This document shows positions 56,401 through 61,859 of a stretch of DNA of 64,000 nucleotides, one piece after another (the first letter of the stretch is position 1; each line of letters opens with the position of its first letter). The translations under genes were made by a program, and so were the position numbers. The DNA comes from Bradyrhizobium daqingense (GTDB lineage: Bacteria > Pseudomonadota > Alphaproteobacteria > Rhizobiales > Xanthobacteraceae), in the NCBI RefSeq assembly GCF_021044685.1, contig NZ_CP088014.1, forward strand, positions 4,078,001 to 4,142,000, in the 5' to 3' direction. A model generated the notes under the pieces. It was not told where the DNA came from. It made no database searches and saw nothing but the letters and a program-made list of their open reading frames with translations.

Positions 56401-57859
56401 CCAGGTGAAGGTCAACGGCTTCCGCATCGAGCTCGGGGAGATCCAGACCTCGCTGCTCCGTCACGAGGCGATCGCGCAGGCGGCGGTGGTGGCAGTGCCG
56501 AGCGCAGCTGGAAATCAGCTCATCGCCTATGTCGCACCGAAGGCGGCAGATGACGCCGCGCCGGATGCGGTCGAGGCACTGGTCGAGCGCCTGACCGGTT
56601 TCCTGAAGCTGACCCTGCCGGCCTATATGGTGCCGGCGCGGATCATGGTGCTGGAGCGGCTGCCGACACTGTCGAGCGGCAAGGTCGACCGGCGTGCACT
56701 GCCGGCGCCCGACGCACTGATGCGGAGCTTCGTCGCCCCGCAAGGCCCGGCAGAGTCCGCGATGGCGCGCTTGTGGTCCGAGATCCTGGACGTGCCGCAG
56801 GTCGGCGCCACCGACAATTTCTTCGAGCTCGGCGGCAATTCGATTCTGTGCCTGAAGGTCGTGGCGCGGGTGCGTCAGGACAAGGCGTTCGGGATCGAGA
56901 TCAAGTTGCGTGATCTGCTCCAGAAGCCGACGATCCGCGCCTTGCTCGCCGACAGCGCCACCGCGGCGCCCGCCGTCGCGCCATCGGCGTTGCTGCCGTT
57001 GAATGCCGCGGTTCGCGGCGTGAACCCAGTATTCGCCGTGCATGGCGGCTTCGGCACGGTCTTCGACTATGGTCCGCTGGCACGCCGCCTCGAAGGGCGC
57101 CGGCAGGTGATCGGCCTGCAATCGAGAATGCTGGTCGATCCGACGTGGACCGACAGCTCACTCGAAGCGATGGCCGTCGACTACGTGGCCGAGATCCGGC
57201 GGATGCAGCCTCGCGGTCCTTACAGCCTGGTCGGTTGGTCCTTGGGAGGGTTGTTGGCCAGTTTGGTCGCGGCCGAGCTCGAACGCGGCGGTGAGCGCGT
57301 CGATCGTCTCGTCATGGTCGACAGCTTCGTGCCGCGGCAGCCGGACGGATCGGGCCGACCGGAGGCGATCGCCCACTGGGCCGATGATCTCGCCGGATTG
57401 CTGTCGGCCGTTCTCCCGAATACCGCGGCCTCTCGCATCAAGGCGCAGGTCGAGGCAGCGAAACGCGCTGGCCTGCCGGAGACGCCGGAGTGTATCCGCG
57501 AACTGGTCGCCTCTGTTGTGGAGCAGGGCAGGAGCGTAAGGGCAGATGACGCCTCGTTCGGCGCGGACGATTTGTCCGCCGCCTTCGCAGTCGGACGGCA
57601 CCTCAACCGGCTGGCGCAGAACACCGCGTTGCCGCGGGGCCTGGAGGCCACGCCGCTCTGCTGGTGGACGTCGACCCGTCTGGCGCAGCGTGATCGGCTG
57701 GAGACGCAGTTGCCCGAGGCGGTCGATCGCGGCCTCGTCGGTGACAACCATTTCACGATCCTGAAGGATGCCGGCCTGCTCGATCAGCTCTGCGGCCTGC
57801 TCGTGGCAGAGGCGACGTCGACGATCGCGCAGGATACGGTCCCGGAACCGGCGGAGTGA
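41432..57859 (+). CDS. NRPS 3: C-A-T-E-C-A-T-E-C-A-T-C-A-T-TE, modules 5 to 8 and release
   Basis: 5475 residues. Order by approximate residue: C5 57-490 (HHIVADGWS), A5 510-1007, T5, E5 1107-1537, C6 1567-2004, A6 2027-2524, T6, E6 2620-3050, C7 3080-3510, A7 3537-4030, T7, C8 4140-4567, A8 4587-5097, T8 (GGNSI), thioesterase 5190-5475 (GWSLGG nucleophile, DNHFTIL histidine). C6, C7 and C8 are of the D-acceptor type (YPLSPMQQGMLFH). Hand-read codes: A5 and A8 both DGEGSGGVTK (basic/hydroxyornithine-like class, inferred); A6 DVWHFGRINK (Ser-like only in its first half); A7 DILQLGLVWK (Gly). Module 7 has no E domain although its T domain is of the pre-E type. The TE should release the octapeptide by hydrolysis or cyclisation. 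Confidence 0.94.
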   Translation: MSDTATTQKQQLRDISRRLMRLDAGKQHAFLSQLAAKGVNLAMLPIVRQGRKRAPLSFAQSRLWFLWRMDPGSAAYNISATVRVRGQLQPRALQQAFDALLVRHSALRTVFRQEGEQAEQIVQAPQPAAFRQLILDGDDREGQARALARQEASLPFDLEVGPLIRAALLTLDQSDHVLVVSLHHIVADGWSIGVLVDEFWKLYAAFACGEAPALPEPEIDYADYADWQRLWMSAVDGERQVDYWTRRLADPAVLQLPIDRPRPAVPDLAGSACRIPLDPALADGLRALARRHRTTLFAVMLASFKLLLYRYTGQSDINIGVPVANRHRDEARSVIGLFVNTQVLRTQIDGRAKIADFIAAVHSTTVEAQENQDLPFERLLEILQPTRSLSQNPLFQVLYNHQRRRTSSNPPDRTGLQIETIDAEVDTVKFDLALDTDEGPSGEIRAIFTYATALFEAATIDRLARHWITILKAMVADDAQSIADVALLSERELERLRQWNPVGETTDSSFASVHRTVARLAAETPDAPALIFGDDEITYDQLNRQANRLAHHLVRLGVGRDDLVGVSALRSPHLVVALLAILKTGAAYLPLDPEHPARRQVGTLRDAGARVVLTDADGSALTPPPADVEVVPLGAIDLAKESESDPEIAVAPTSLAYVIYTSGSTGIPKGVAVEHGPFAMHCEVTAGLYDMDRHSRELHFLSFTFDGAHERLWTALTCGAALVMRDADLWSAEQTIEVLQRQRVTNAGFPPAYLQQLADFAMWRGDPPPVELYSFGGEAMPKAGFDKVKRALKPRTLINGYGPTETVVTPLVWKVDAGEEIEGNYAPIGRPVGRRSAYILDNDLNVVPVGVTGELFIGGEGLARGYWRRAELTAERFVPDPFGTPGARLYRTGDLARWRADGVIEYVGRSDHQVKIRGFRIELGEIEAWLRRQPGVQSAVVLAREAGVSRQLVGYVAGDGPFDEATMRAALSDELPDYMVPARIVRLEQLPLTAHGKVDRDALPAPEMPAATAAPIAPRSAAETVLAAIWAELLGQPAIGVEDNFFELGGDSIISLQLVGRARQAGLLIEPRDVFRHQTLQDLARVARSQSRVGHVAPKVEIEGHEHPLLPIQLRFFGEDAGDRHHWNQAVLLTPKSRLDWKRVERALAALVAHHAALRLRFEDVDGVWCATYGATPPASELLWIRRGVRDATEVTGIASSAQASLSLAGALLRVVGMDLADGSQRLLVVVHHLVIDGVSWRVLLEDLATAHDQLGKAAASVALARSESYASWGARLQAYAGTDELAAEFDYWLDRRAHAAFPCDDDHGGVDRVADGEEVLLAFDAGLTTRLLKEAPSAYRTQVNDLLLAALARAVSRWSGIEDVIVELEGHGREDVFDGADISRTIGWFTTAFPVRLPGGSGDDAALIKAVKEELRAVPNRGLGYGVLRHLGTEAQRRALAARPEPRIVFNYLGQFDSSMGESAPFRLAPESAGPMRSDSAPLGRWVSINGQVGEGQLRLSFSYGRRRYRRATIERLAEHYAAALRELVAHCTGDARGVTPSDFALSNLKQVDLDALVATTDCREIEDIYPLSPMQQGMLFHALRDGESGNYVNQIGLEIRGLDAGRLRAAWKEVSARHAVLRTGFAWRDLSGVAQQVVYRSARLPFEEEDWRTRAAAMDDVELRTALAGAAQAERARAFDLSQAPLQRVRLIRLDEARHWLIWTHHHILLDGWSAARLMAEILQHERGHRLPAVRGRYRDYIAWLQRQDREASASFWRSALAELDEPSFLADTLGGPATKGAPGHGSLDLLLTADLTAGLQAFARRERVTLNTLVQGAWAQLLRRHTGQRAVCFGATVSGRPAEISGSEDMVGLFINTLPVVDHPSPQTEVGAWLRDLQVRNTDLRDHGWMPLHDVQRLAGRSGRALFDNILVFENYPIDEALRGESESGRRFGRVEQVSITNYALTVAVFAKSDGINLGFRYGRSRFDDDQIRYLQASLSRLLARMVEDAARPLGALYGLDTDEKQKVLGWSGNVERAPKFSDSIVAQIEAWAAATPSAIALVFGEQQISYGELNVRANRLAQRLREHRIGRDRLVGLALERSVELIVWVLAVLKAGGAYLPLDPDYPSDRLLHMLRDSGTELVLTQERLLPHLAPVIADAGAEAWTMDGEAHLDEPADNPDVALHPDSLAYVMYTSGSTGVPKGVACSHRALTARLGWMQAEYGLGAGETLLHKTPFSFDVSVWEILWPLATGARLVIAAPGAHREPRLLVDAVIAHDVTTLHFVPQMLEHFVTEPGATRCTSLKRLFAGGEALSLDLMSHVLAAFPDVRFDNRYGPTEALINATYWTCREEGAARVPIGRPIPGVTIRILDSDLNMVPAGVTGELFIGGAGLARGYWRREKLTAERFIPDPFGGEGERLYRSGDRARWRADGAIDYIGRADHQIKIRGFRIELGEIEARLLEQPGVRSAVVVARDVGTGRQLVGYVSGSGELDEAALRTALSAVLPNYMVPPRIVVLERVPLMPSGKVDRHALPAPDMAHGHAEQQAPRTPVEMALAAIWAELLGRPAVGITDNFFELGGDSIISLQMVSRARRAGYLIEPRDVFQHQTLEALALAARTEQRTGTPADQGQVTGPHPLLPIQSRFFAEDMENRNHWNQAVLLQPKERLDWDVMRRVLATVVDHHDALRLRFEERQGNWCAEHGAAPSAEELLWVRQAVGRDAVTALASSAQASLSISGRQLLRAVGIDVDNGSQRFLIVIHHLLVDGVSWRVLLEDISAAYTQLVKADVAVALPPKTHAYALWGQRLRTYATSSELVAELPYWISRRAKADIRCDDDHAGIDRVADADEVLLSFESEWTDRLLTEAPSAYRTQINDLLLAGLARAVWQWSGQRDVLLELEGHGREPLDSDLDLSRTVGWFTTAFPVRLAGGSQDASLLIKTVKEELRGIPGRGLGYGVLRYLGSDEQRMALSTLSEPKIAFNYLGQIDSSVAEAGLFKMAAETAGPSRDASSSLRRWLSVNGTVRDGRLLLSFGFGRKRYRRETVERLAALYEAALRELVDHCTGGACGLTPSDVPLSGLGQAELDRLALDWCEIEDIYPLSPMQQGMLFHAMHDGESGLYVNQVAAEIRGLDAGKLRRAWQAASDRHAVMRTGFVWRDLSGAPQQIVYRRAEVPFVEDDWRARSAAWGQTQLDAALADVSRQERDAGFDLSRPPLQRVRLIRLGDDRHWLIWTHHHILLDGWSSARFIAEVMQHNGEGRLPALQHRYRDYIAWLKGRDGDASAAFWRNATAGLDEPSFLADSLAERAGAGMSGHGMLALELSPDLTARLQEFAARERITMNTLVQAAWAQLLRQHTGQGTICFGVTVSGRPPELAGAEEMVGLFINTLPVIDGVSPQQTVGAWLRELQDRNLALREFGATPLYEIQRLAGRPGRPLFDSILVFENYPVDRALIGQNRQIQVGETRIVETSNYPLFASIGVDERLRLVFNYQRRHFDEAQIARLQRAFVRLIEALSVDADRPVGMVAARDRADDLLLARANDTRRDALREGIIAQFEAQVRTSPEAIALVFGEAELSYAALNARANGLALRLRDRGVGTDVVVGLALDRGVEMLVALLAVLKAGGAYLPLDPDYPPERLAHMLRDSGAALVLTQQDLHDQFAAVLAETGAEAWLLDGQDGEGGDAGNLDVAVHGESLAYVIYTSGSTGLPKGVMVRHDGVTNFLATMAEQPGMTAGDRVLGLTSLSFDIAVLELWLPLTIGACVVLADRAAAHDPAKLKAIVQRHGVSLIQATPSTWRTLLDHDGPSLPGSCRVLCGGEALPPDLARRLVAQAGEVWNLYGPTETTVWSARHRLDATDDRPLLGGPIGNTTLHILDGDLNLAPVGVAGELYIGGAGLARGYWRRGGLTAERFIPDPFGAPGARLYRTGDVARWRSDGVLDYVGRADHQVKIRGFRIELGEIEARLQAQQGVRAAVVVAREAGAGRQLVGYVSGEALDGAALKMALSSVLPDYMVPTRIMVLERLPLTPNGKIDRKALPAPDQLAASAHHVAPHTPAEATLAAIWADLLRQPNIGVTDNFFELGGDSIISLQMVSRARREGVLIEPRDVFRHQTIEALIAASPTVGPAKEDPALERASLTGLSSEQLERLGLDWSRIEDVYPLSPMQQGMLFHSLRDAGSGVYVNQVSVEVRGLDPGRLGTAWREVSARHQMLRTGFLWRELSGSPLQVVYRDAIVPFEHEDWRGQAVRDEKIAAALADERAAEFDLQAPPLQRVRLLRLQDDLYRLIWTYHHILMDGWSSARFVGDVLECYYGGTPAANATRYRDYIAWLLTQDAKTAEAFWREQLRRFDQPTQLADAFGARRHQASGHERCYTRLGEVATAELKAFARRERITLNTIVQGVWALLLQRYTGQSTVTFGVTMAGRPASLDGSQQVLGLFINTLPLIEALSPESPVGEWLRALQDRNSAIRDYEHTPLYDIQGWAGRAGQTMFDSIIVFENYPIARSMHRGAGALQFSGLKNVDVTNYPMDLSVLVEDTLQVEYTYMPSHFTAAQAAQITAQFEHLLVALTRDATVPLGSIDPVTELDAALADRCNRHATSSIPLPPVHEAISGHARRHPERTALTIGSTVLSFGDLERRANNLAHHLIARGLKPEHRVGVVVERTAVTMIALLAVIKAGGAYVPLDPELPSERRAFVMRDAAIAFLLTGALEIEGSPDGVETIPMPTFDFEAGPDHPPQPELHPENLAYLIYTSGSTGTPKGVAVAHGPLAMHCHVTGSLYEIDESSCELHFLSLAFDGAHERWLTVLSHGARLLMRDAELWTPEQTVENLHAHRVSHIGLPPAYLQQVADCVEKNGNPPPVKLYSFGGEAMPKAGFDKVRCVLKPRILINGYGPTETVVTPLVWKVEGAGECDTPYAPIGVPVGDRRAYILDATLDIIPAGVAGELYLGGFGLARGYHGKAGMTAERFVPDPFSSMPGARLYRTGDLARWREDGTVEYLGRSDDQVKVNGFRIELGEIQTSLLRHEAIAQAAVVAVPSAAGNQLIAYVAPKAADDAAPDAVEALVERLTGFLKLTLPAYMVPARIMVLERLPTLSSGKVDRRALPAPDALMRSFVAPQGPAESAMARLWSEILDVPQVGATDNFFELGGNSILCLKVVARVRQDKAFGIEIKLRDLLQKPTIRALLADSATAAPAVAPSALLPLNAAVRGVNPVFAVHGGFGTVFDYGPLARRLEGRRQVIGLQSRMLVDPTWTDSSLEAMAVDYVAEIRRMQPRGPYSLVGWSLGGLLASLVAAELERGGERVDRLVMVDSFVPRQPDGSGRPEAIAHWADDLAGLLSAVLPNTAASRIKAQVEAAKRAGLPETPECIRELVASVVEQGRSVRADDASFGADDLSAAFAVGRHLNRLAQNTALPRGLEATPLCWWTSTRLAQRDRLETQLPEAVDRGLVGDNHFTILKDAGLLDQLCGLLVAEATSTIAQDTVPEPAE
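52041..53643 (+). repeat. Long direct repeat, copy 2: A7 (glycine) adenylation block
   Basis: Second copy of the A4 block, in module 7 of NRPS 3. Upstream (C7) and downstream (T7 onward) sequences belong to the NRPS 3 style instead: T7 reads GGDSIISLQMVSRARR, like T6, and not like T4. The boundaries thus fall close to the A-domain edges. Confidence 0.9.
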
Positions 57860-57863
57860 GCCT

Positions 57864-58844
57864 TTGAATCTTGATCCAGACATCGCAGCATTGCTTGAGA
57901 TGGTGCAGGCCGGCACCGAAAGTGGCGCGCGCATTCCGTTTCCGCAACTGACCGCCGCGCAGGCACGGGCCGATTTCGATGCGTCCTCGCCGCTGCTCGA
58001 TGTCGATCCGCCGGCGCTCGGCTACGAGCGGCATCTGTCGCTGCCGACGCGGGATGGCGCGATGATCGAGGCGCGGCTCTACGCAAGGGACGCGCCGAGC
58101 GCTCGCAATCCGGTCCCGATCCTTCTTTATATGCACGGTGGCGGCTTCGTCGTCGGCAGCCTCGATTCGCATCAGCCATTGTGCCGCGGTCTTGCCGAGG
58201 ACAGCGGTGCAGCCGTGCTGTCGATCGGCTACAGGCTCGCACCGGAGCACAAGTTTCCGACGGCTTTCGAGGATGCGGTCGATGCGTTGGCCTGGATTGG
58301 CCGCGAAGGCCGGGCGATCGGGCTTGATCCGCGCCGCGTTGCCGTCGGCGGCGATAGCGCCGGCGGGACGCTTGCCGCCGCACTCGCGATCGAGGCGAAG
58401 ACAAACGCGAGCCTTCCACAGCCGGTGCTCCAGGTTCTCGCCTATCCCGGCCTCAGCTCGCGGCAGACCTCCGCATCCTACGAACGATACGGCACCGGCC
58501 ATCTCCTGGAGCGCAGCACCGTCGATTGGTTCTTCCGGCAATATCTGCGCGGTGACGCAGATCGGGACGATTGGCGCTTCGCACCGCTCGCAGCGGACGA
58601 TTTGTCGGGCCTGGCTCCCGCATTCATCGTGCTCGCCGAGTTCGATCCCCTGGTCGATGAGGGACGCGACTATGCGGCGCGCCTCAGCGCGGCCGGTGTG
58701 CCCGTCGATCTGCAGGTTTATCCCGGCATGATCCATGAATTCCTGCGCATGGGGAATGTGGTGGCTGATGCCTTGCAGGCGAGGGCGGCGATCGGACTGG
58801 CGCTGGCCAAGGCCTTTCTTGCCGCTGGCGAAAAGGCGGCCTGA
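57864..58844 (+). CDS. HSL-family alpha/beta hydrolase (esterase)
   Basis: The preferred start is TTG at 57864, with GGCGGAG 7 bases upstream and 4 bases after the NRPS 3 stop; the earlier in-frame ATG (57768) lies inside the NRPS gene. The 326-residue protein has the hormone-sensitive-lipase motifs: oxyanion hole MHGGGFVVGS (about residue 92), nucleophile elbow GGDSAGG (about 162), acid in EFDPLVDEG and His in GMIHEFLRMG. It is cytoplasmic, with no signal peptide. Within a siderophore operon it may hydrolyse the ferri-siderophore (ester or lactone) to release iron, or act on the acyl chain or a precursor; these roles are inferred from context only. Confidence 0.87.
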   Translation: MNLDPDIAALLEMVQAGTESGARIPFPQLTAAQARADFDASSPLLDVDPPALGYERHLSLPTRDGAMIEARLYARDAPSARNPVPILLYMHGGGFVVGSLDSHQPLCRGLAEDSGAAVLSIGYRLAPEHKFPTAFEDAVDALAWIGREGRAIGLDPRRVAVGGDSAGGTLAAALAIEAKTNASLPQPVLQVLAYPGLSSRQTSASYERYGTGHLLERSTVDWFFRQYLRGDADRDDWRFAPLAADDLSGLAPAFIVLAEFDPLVDEGRDYAARLSAAGVPVDLQVYPGMIHEFLRMGNVVADALQARAAIGLALAKAFLAAGEKAA

Positions 58845-58927
58845 TATGGAAATGCGGCGCGAACGAGGGTATGTCATGACTGTCGTCTCTCGCGGCCTCT
58901 CTACGAGGGGCTCCTGAACCAGATCCC

Positions 58928-59860
58928 ATGAGCACGCTTGTCCCCGACCACAGGCCGTCTCGTCGTGCGCTTCTCAGCGCGGGCGCGACGATCGCAGGCA
59001 CGGCCCTTGCGGGCACATGGCCGATGGCATTTGCCCAAACCGGTGGATCCCAATCCGGCCCCCGGATTGCCGCGCTCGGCTGGGCCTGTGCCCAGACGAT
59101 ACTGGCGCTCGGCGTCGTGCCGCTGGTGATTCCGGAGATCGAGCGCTATGCCCGGCTCGTGGTCGAGCCGGCTGTCCCGTCCAGCGTCCAGGAGATCGGC
59201 CTGCGGTCGGAGCCAAATCTGGAACTGCTGCAGAGCTTCGCGCCTGACATCATCATCATCGATCCCAGCATCGCGGCCGCCGTCCCCCGCCTCAAGCTGA
59301 TCGCGCCGGTCGAGATGTTCACGATCTTCAGACCCGGCGGGCATCCTTTGGACACGGCGCGCCGTTCGACGATGGAGCTTGCTAAGCGCCTCGGGGTGCA
59401 GTCGGCGTGCGAAGCCTATTTCGCGCGCTTCGATGTCGCCATGGCCGGCTATCGTGAGCGGCTTCGAGACCGCGGCGGCAAGCCGCTTTACCTCGTCAGT
59501 GAGATCGCGCGCAACCGCGCGCTCGTGTTCGGTCCGAACAGCCTCTATCAGGAGGTGCTCGACCAGTTCGGGTTGAAGAATGCCTGGACCGGGCAGAGCG
59601 GCCCGTGGGGATATACCAGCGTGGGATTGGAGGTGCTCGCCGCGGTGCCGGACGCGCGGCTGGTGCTGATGACCTCGCGTGTCGCCGACGTCGAGGCCTT
59701 GCTGAAGGCAAGCCCGGTGCTCCGGACCCTGCCATCGCTTCGGTCGCATCGGCTGACGGTTCTGGACAATCAGTTCTTCTATGGCGGCGTGCCGGCGGCC
59801 GAACGTTTCGCCCGTCTCCTCGCCGAACGTCTGCCGCGGGAAAGTCATGAGCAAGGTTGA
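58928..59860 (+). CDS. Iron-siderophore periplasmic binding protein (FhuD-like), Tat-exported
   Basis: A 310-residue class III binding protein. The N-terminus PSRRALLSAGATIAG followed by ALAGTWPMAFAQT is a twin-arginine signal with an AxA-type cleavage site, and no lipobox Cys is present. The fold is supported by RIAALGWACAQTILALGV, SEPNLELLQSFAPDIIIIDP and the C-terminal LDNQFFYGGVPAAERFA, as in FhuD. It collects ferri-siderophore in the periplasm for the permease encoded next, whose start overlaps its stop by 14 bases. An 83-base gap precedes it, so a separate promoter is possible. Confidence 0.9.
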   Translation: MSTLVPDHRPSRRALLSAGATIAGTALAGTWPMAFAQTGGSQSGPRIAALGWACAQTILALGVVPLVIPEIERYARLVVEPAVPSSVQEIGLRSEPNLELLQSFAPDIIIIDPSIAAAVPRLKLIAPVEMFTIFRPGGHPLDTARRSTMELAKRLGVQSACEAYFARFDVAMAGYRERLRDRGGKPLYLVSEIARNRALVFGPNSLYQEVLDQFGLKNAWTGQSGPWGYTSVGLEVLAAVPDARLVLMTSRVADVEALLKASPVLRTLPSLRSHRLTVLDNQFFYGGVPAAERFARLLAERLPRESHEQG

Positions 59861-61853
59861 GGCGCTGCCGGCCCGGTCCGGCTTCGACATGCATCCGGCG
59901 GTGCTGATCGGCCTGTTGGTGGCCGCCGCGGCCGCGCTTACCTGGCGCAATCTGTCCGGATACCTGCCGGCCGGCGCATGGTTGCCGGTGTTATGGCAGC
60001 CCGAGGTCACCGATCCCCAGCAGATGCTGGTGCACTACACCGTGTTTCCGCGCATCGCGGTGGCGCTGCTGGCCGGCGCCGCCCTCGGTCTTGCCGGCAC
60101 TGTATCTCAGCAGGTGCTGCGCAATCCGCTCGCCGAGCCGAGCACCATCGGTGTCCTGAACGGCGCCTATCTCGCATTGGCCGTGACGACCCTGTGGGCG
60201 CCGTCGCTACTGGTTTTCGGCCGCGAGTGGATCGCGTTGGTCGGCGGGTTCGCTGCGTTCCTGTGCGTGTTCGGGCTGACCTGGAAGCGCGCGTTATCAC
60301 CCGTTGTCCTCGTGCTCGCCGGGCTGATCGTCAGTTATTATTGCGCGGTGACCACCCAGGCGTTGGTGCTGCTCAACCACGAATATCTGATCGGTCTGTT
60401 CATCTGGGGCGCCGGTTTCCTCAATCAGCAGGATTGGAGCAACGTCACGTTCCTGGCGCCGCGGCTCCTGATCTCGATCGTCTTGATCGCGGCGATGGTT
60501 CGCCCTTTGACCCTGCTCGGCTTCGATGACGAGACCGCGCGCAATCTGGGGCTCGGATTGACGAGAGCCCGGGTTTTCGCGCTCGTCATCGCCATCGCGC
60601 TTAGTGCGTCGGTCGTCAGCGTGGTCGGCGTCATGGGATTTATCGGTCTGTCTGCGCCGGCTATCGCCATGCTGTCAGGCGCGCGCCGTTTTCGCGACCG
60701 GCTGATCTGGGCACCACTTTGCGGCGCCGTGCTGCTGTGGCTGACGGATCAACTCGTGCTGTTGATCCCGCCCGGATATCGCGAAATGCCGGCGGGCGCG
60801 GTGACAGCCCTGATCGGTGCGCCGATGCTGCTCGTGCTGCTGCCACGATTGCGGGCGGCCATGCCTATGGGAAATCTCACGCCATCCGCGCCGCCGCGTC
60901 TCGATCACCCCTGGCGCGTGATCCTGTGCGCTGTCGTCTTGTTGCTGCTCGTCGTCTGGATCGCACTTGCCCTCGGTGTCGGCGCTGACGGCTGGCGCTG
61001 GAGCGGTCTGTCGGGCTTGCAGGAATTCTGGCCCTGGCGCTGGCCGCGCGTGGTGTCGGCGCTCGCCGCAGGCGCCACGCTGGCGGTCGCCGGCACGCTG
61101 CTGCAACGGATGACCGGAAACCCGATGGCCGCGCCGGAAGTCATGGGTATCAGCTATGGCGCTGCGATGGGCGTGATCGTTCTGCTCTACCTCTTTCCCG
61201 CCCACACCCGGCTGGCGCAGATTGCGGCGGCCGGGATTGGCGCCTTCATCGTGCTGGCGCTGGTGCTGCTGTTCAGCCGGCGGTCCGAGTTCAGTCCTGA
61301 GCGCGTGCTGCTCGCCGGCGTCGCCATGAGCGCGGCGTTCGGCGCGATCATTGCCATGGCGCTGGCGACCGGTGATCCCCGCATCGGCACACTGCTGTCG
61401 CTGCTGACTGGGTCGCTCTACCAGATCGGTCCGGCCGAGGCCGGAATTCTTGCCGTGGCCGCGCTCCTTCTGCTGATCATGGTGCCGATGCTCTCCCGCT
61501 GGCTCGACATCCTGCCGCTGGGACCTTCGACCTCGCGTTCGATCGGCATCTCGCTGGCGCGTAGCCGCATCATCATCATGCTGCTGACGGCATTGCTGAC
61601 GGCCACGGCGACGCTGCTGGTGGGTCTTTTGAGCTTGGTCGGCTTCATCGCGCCGCACATGGCGCGGATGATGGGCGCGCAGCGCGCGCTGCATCAGGCG
61701 GCACTGGCCGCGTTGATCGGGGCGATCCTGATGGTCATCGCGGATTGGGCCGGACGTATGGTGATCTTTCCGTTCCAGATGCCCGCCGGCATCTTCGCCA
61801 TGATGCTTGCCGGACCCTATCTCATCTGGCTGCTGCGGCCGCAACGCGGCTGA
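59847..61853 (+). CDS. fhuB: FhuB-type fused ferri-siderophore ABC permease
   Basis: A 668-residue permease made of two FecCD halves in one chain (about 1-325 and 345-668), as in FhuB. Each half has its own ALLAGAALGLAGTVSQQVLRNPLAEPSTIG-like core: here NPLAEPSTIG in the first and NPMAAPEVMG in the second. Each half also has a late cytoplasmic loop of the VGVMGFIGLSAP / VGLLSLVGFIAPH kind that contacts the ATPase. About 20 membrane segments are expected. A start at 59847 is chosen; an earlier in-frame start lies within the binding-protein gene. The matching ATPase is encoded on the opposite strand, six bases past this stop. Confidence 0.92.
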   Translation: MSKVEALPARSGFDMHPAVLIGLLVAAAAALTWRNLSGYLPAGAWLPVLWQPEVTDPQQMLVHYTVFPRIAVALLAGAALGLAGTVSQQVLRNPLAEPSTIGVLNGAYLALAVTTLWAPSLLVFGREWIALVGGFAAFLCVFGLTWKRALSPVVLVLAGLIVSYYCAVTTQALVLLNHEYLIGLFIWGAGFLNQQDWSNVTFLAPRLLISIVLIAAMVRPLTLLGFDDETARNLGLGLTRARVFALVIAIALSASVVSVVGVMGFIGLSAPAIAMLSGARRFRDRLIWAPLCGAVLLWLTDQLVLLIPPGYREMPAGAVTALIGAPMLLVLLPRLRAAMPMGNLTPSAPPRLDHPWRVILCAVVLLLLVVWIALALGVGADGWRWSGLSGLQEFWPWRWPRVVSALAAGATLAVAGTLLQRMTGNPMAAPEVMGISYGAAMGVIVLLYLFPAHTRLAQIAAAGIGAFIVLALVLLFSRRSEFSPERVLLAGVAMSAAFGAIIAMALATGDPRIGTLLSLLTGSLYQIGPAEAGILAVAALLLLIMVPMLSRWLDILPLGPSTSRSIGISLARSRIIIMLLTALLTATATLLVGLLSLVGFIAPHMARMMGAQRALHQAALAALIGAILMVIADWAGRMVIFPFQMPAGIFAMMLAGPYLIWLLRPQRG

Positions 61854-61859
61854 CGGCGC

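Noticed and set aside
55184..57121. 645-residue minus-strand open frame opposite module 8
   Set aside because: Shadow frame with His/Arg/Asp-rich low complexity; module 8 on the plus strand is complete.
25082..57859. Repeats within the NRPS genes as a possible CRISPR or mobile-element signal
   Set aside because: They are homologous A, T, E and C domains in one orientation, without terminal inverted repeats, transposase or regular short spacers.
58735..58917. Small open frame between the esterase and the binding protein
   Set aside because: It overlaps the esterase 3' end out of frame and its translation has no family resemblance or ribosome site.
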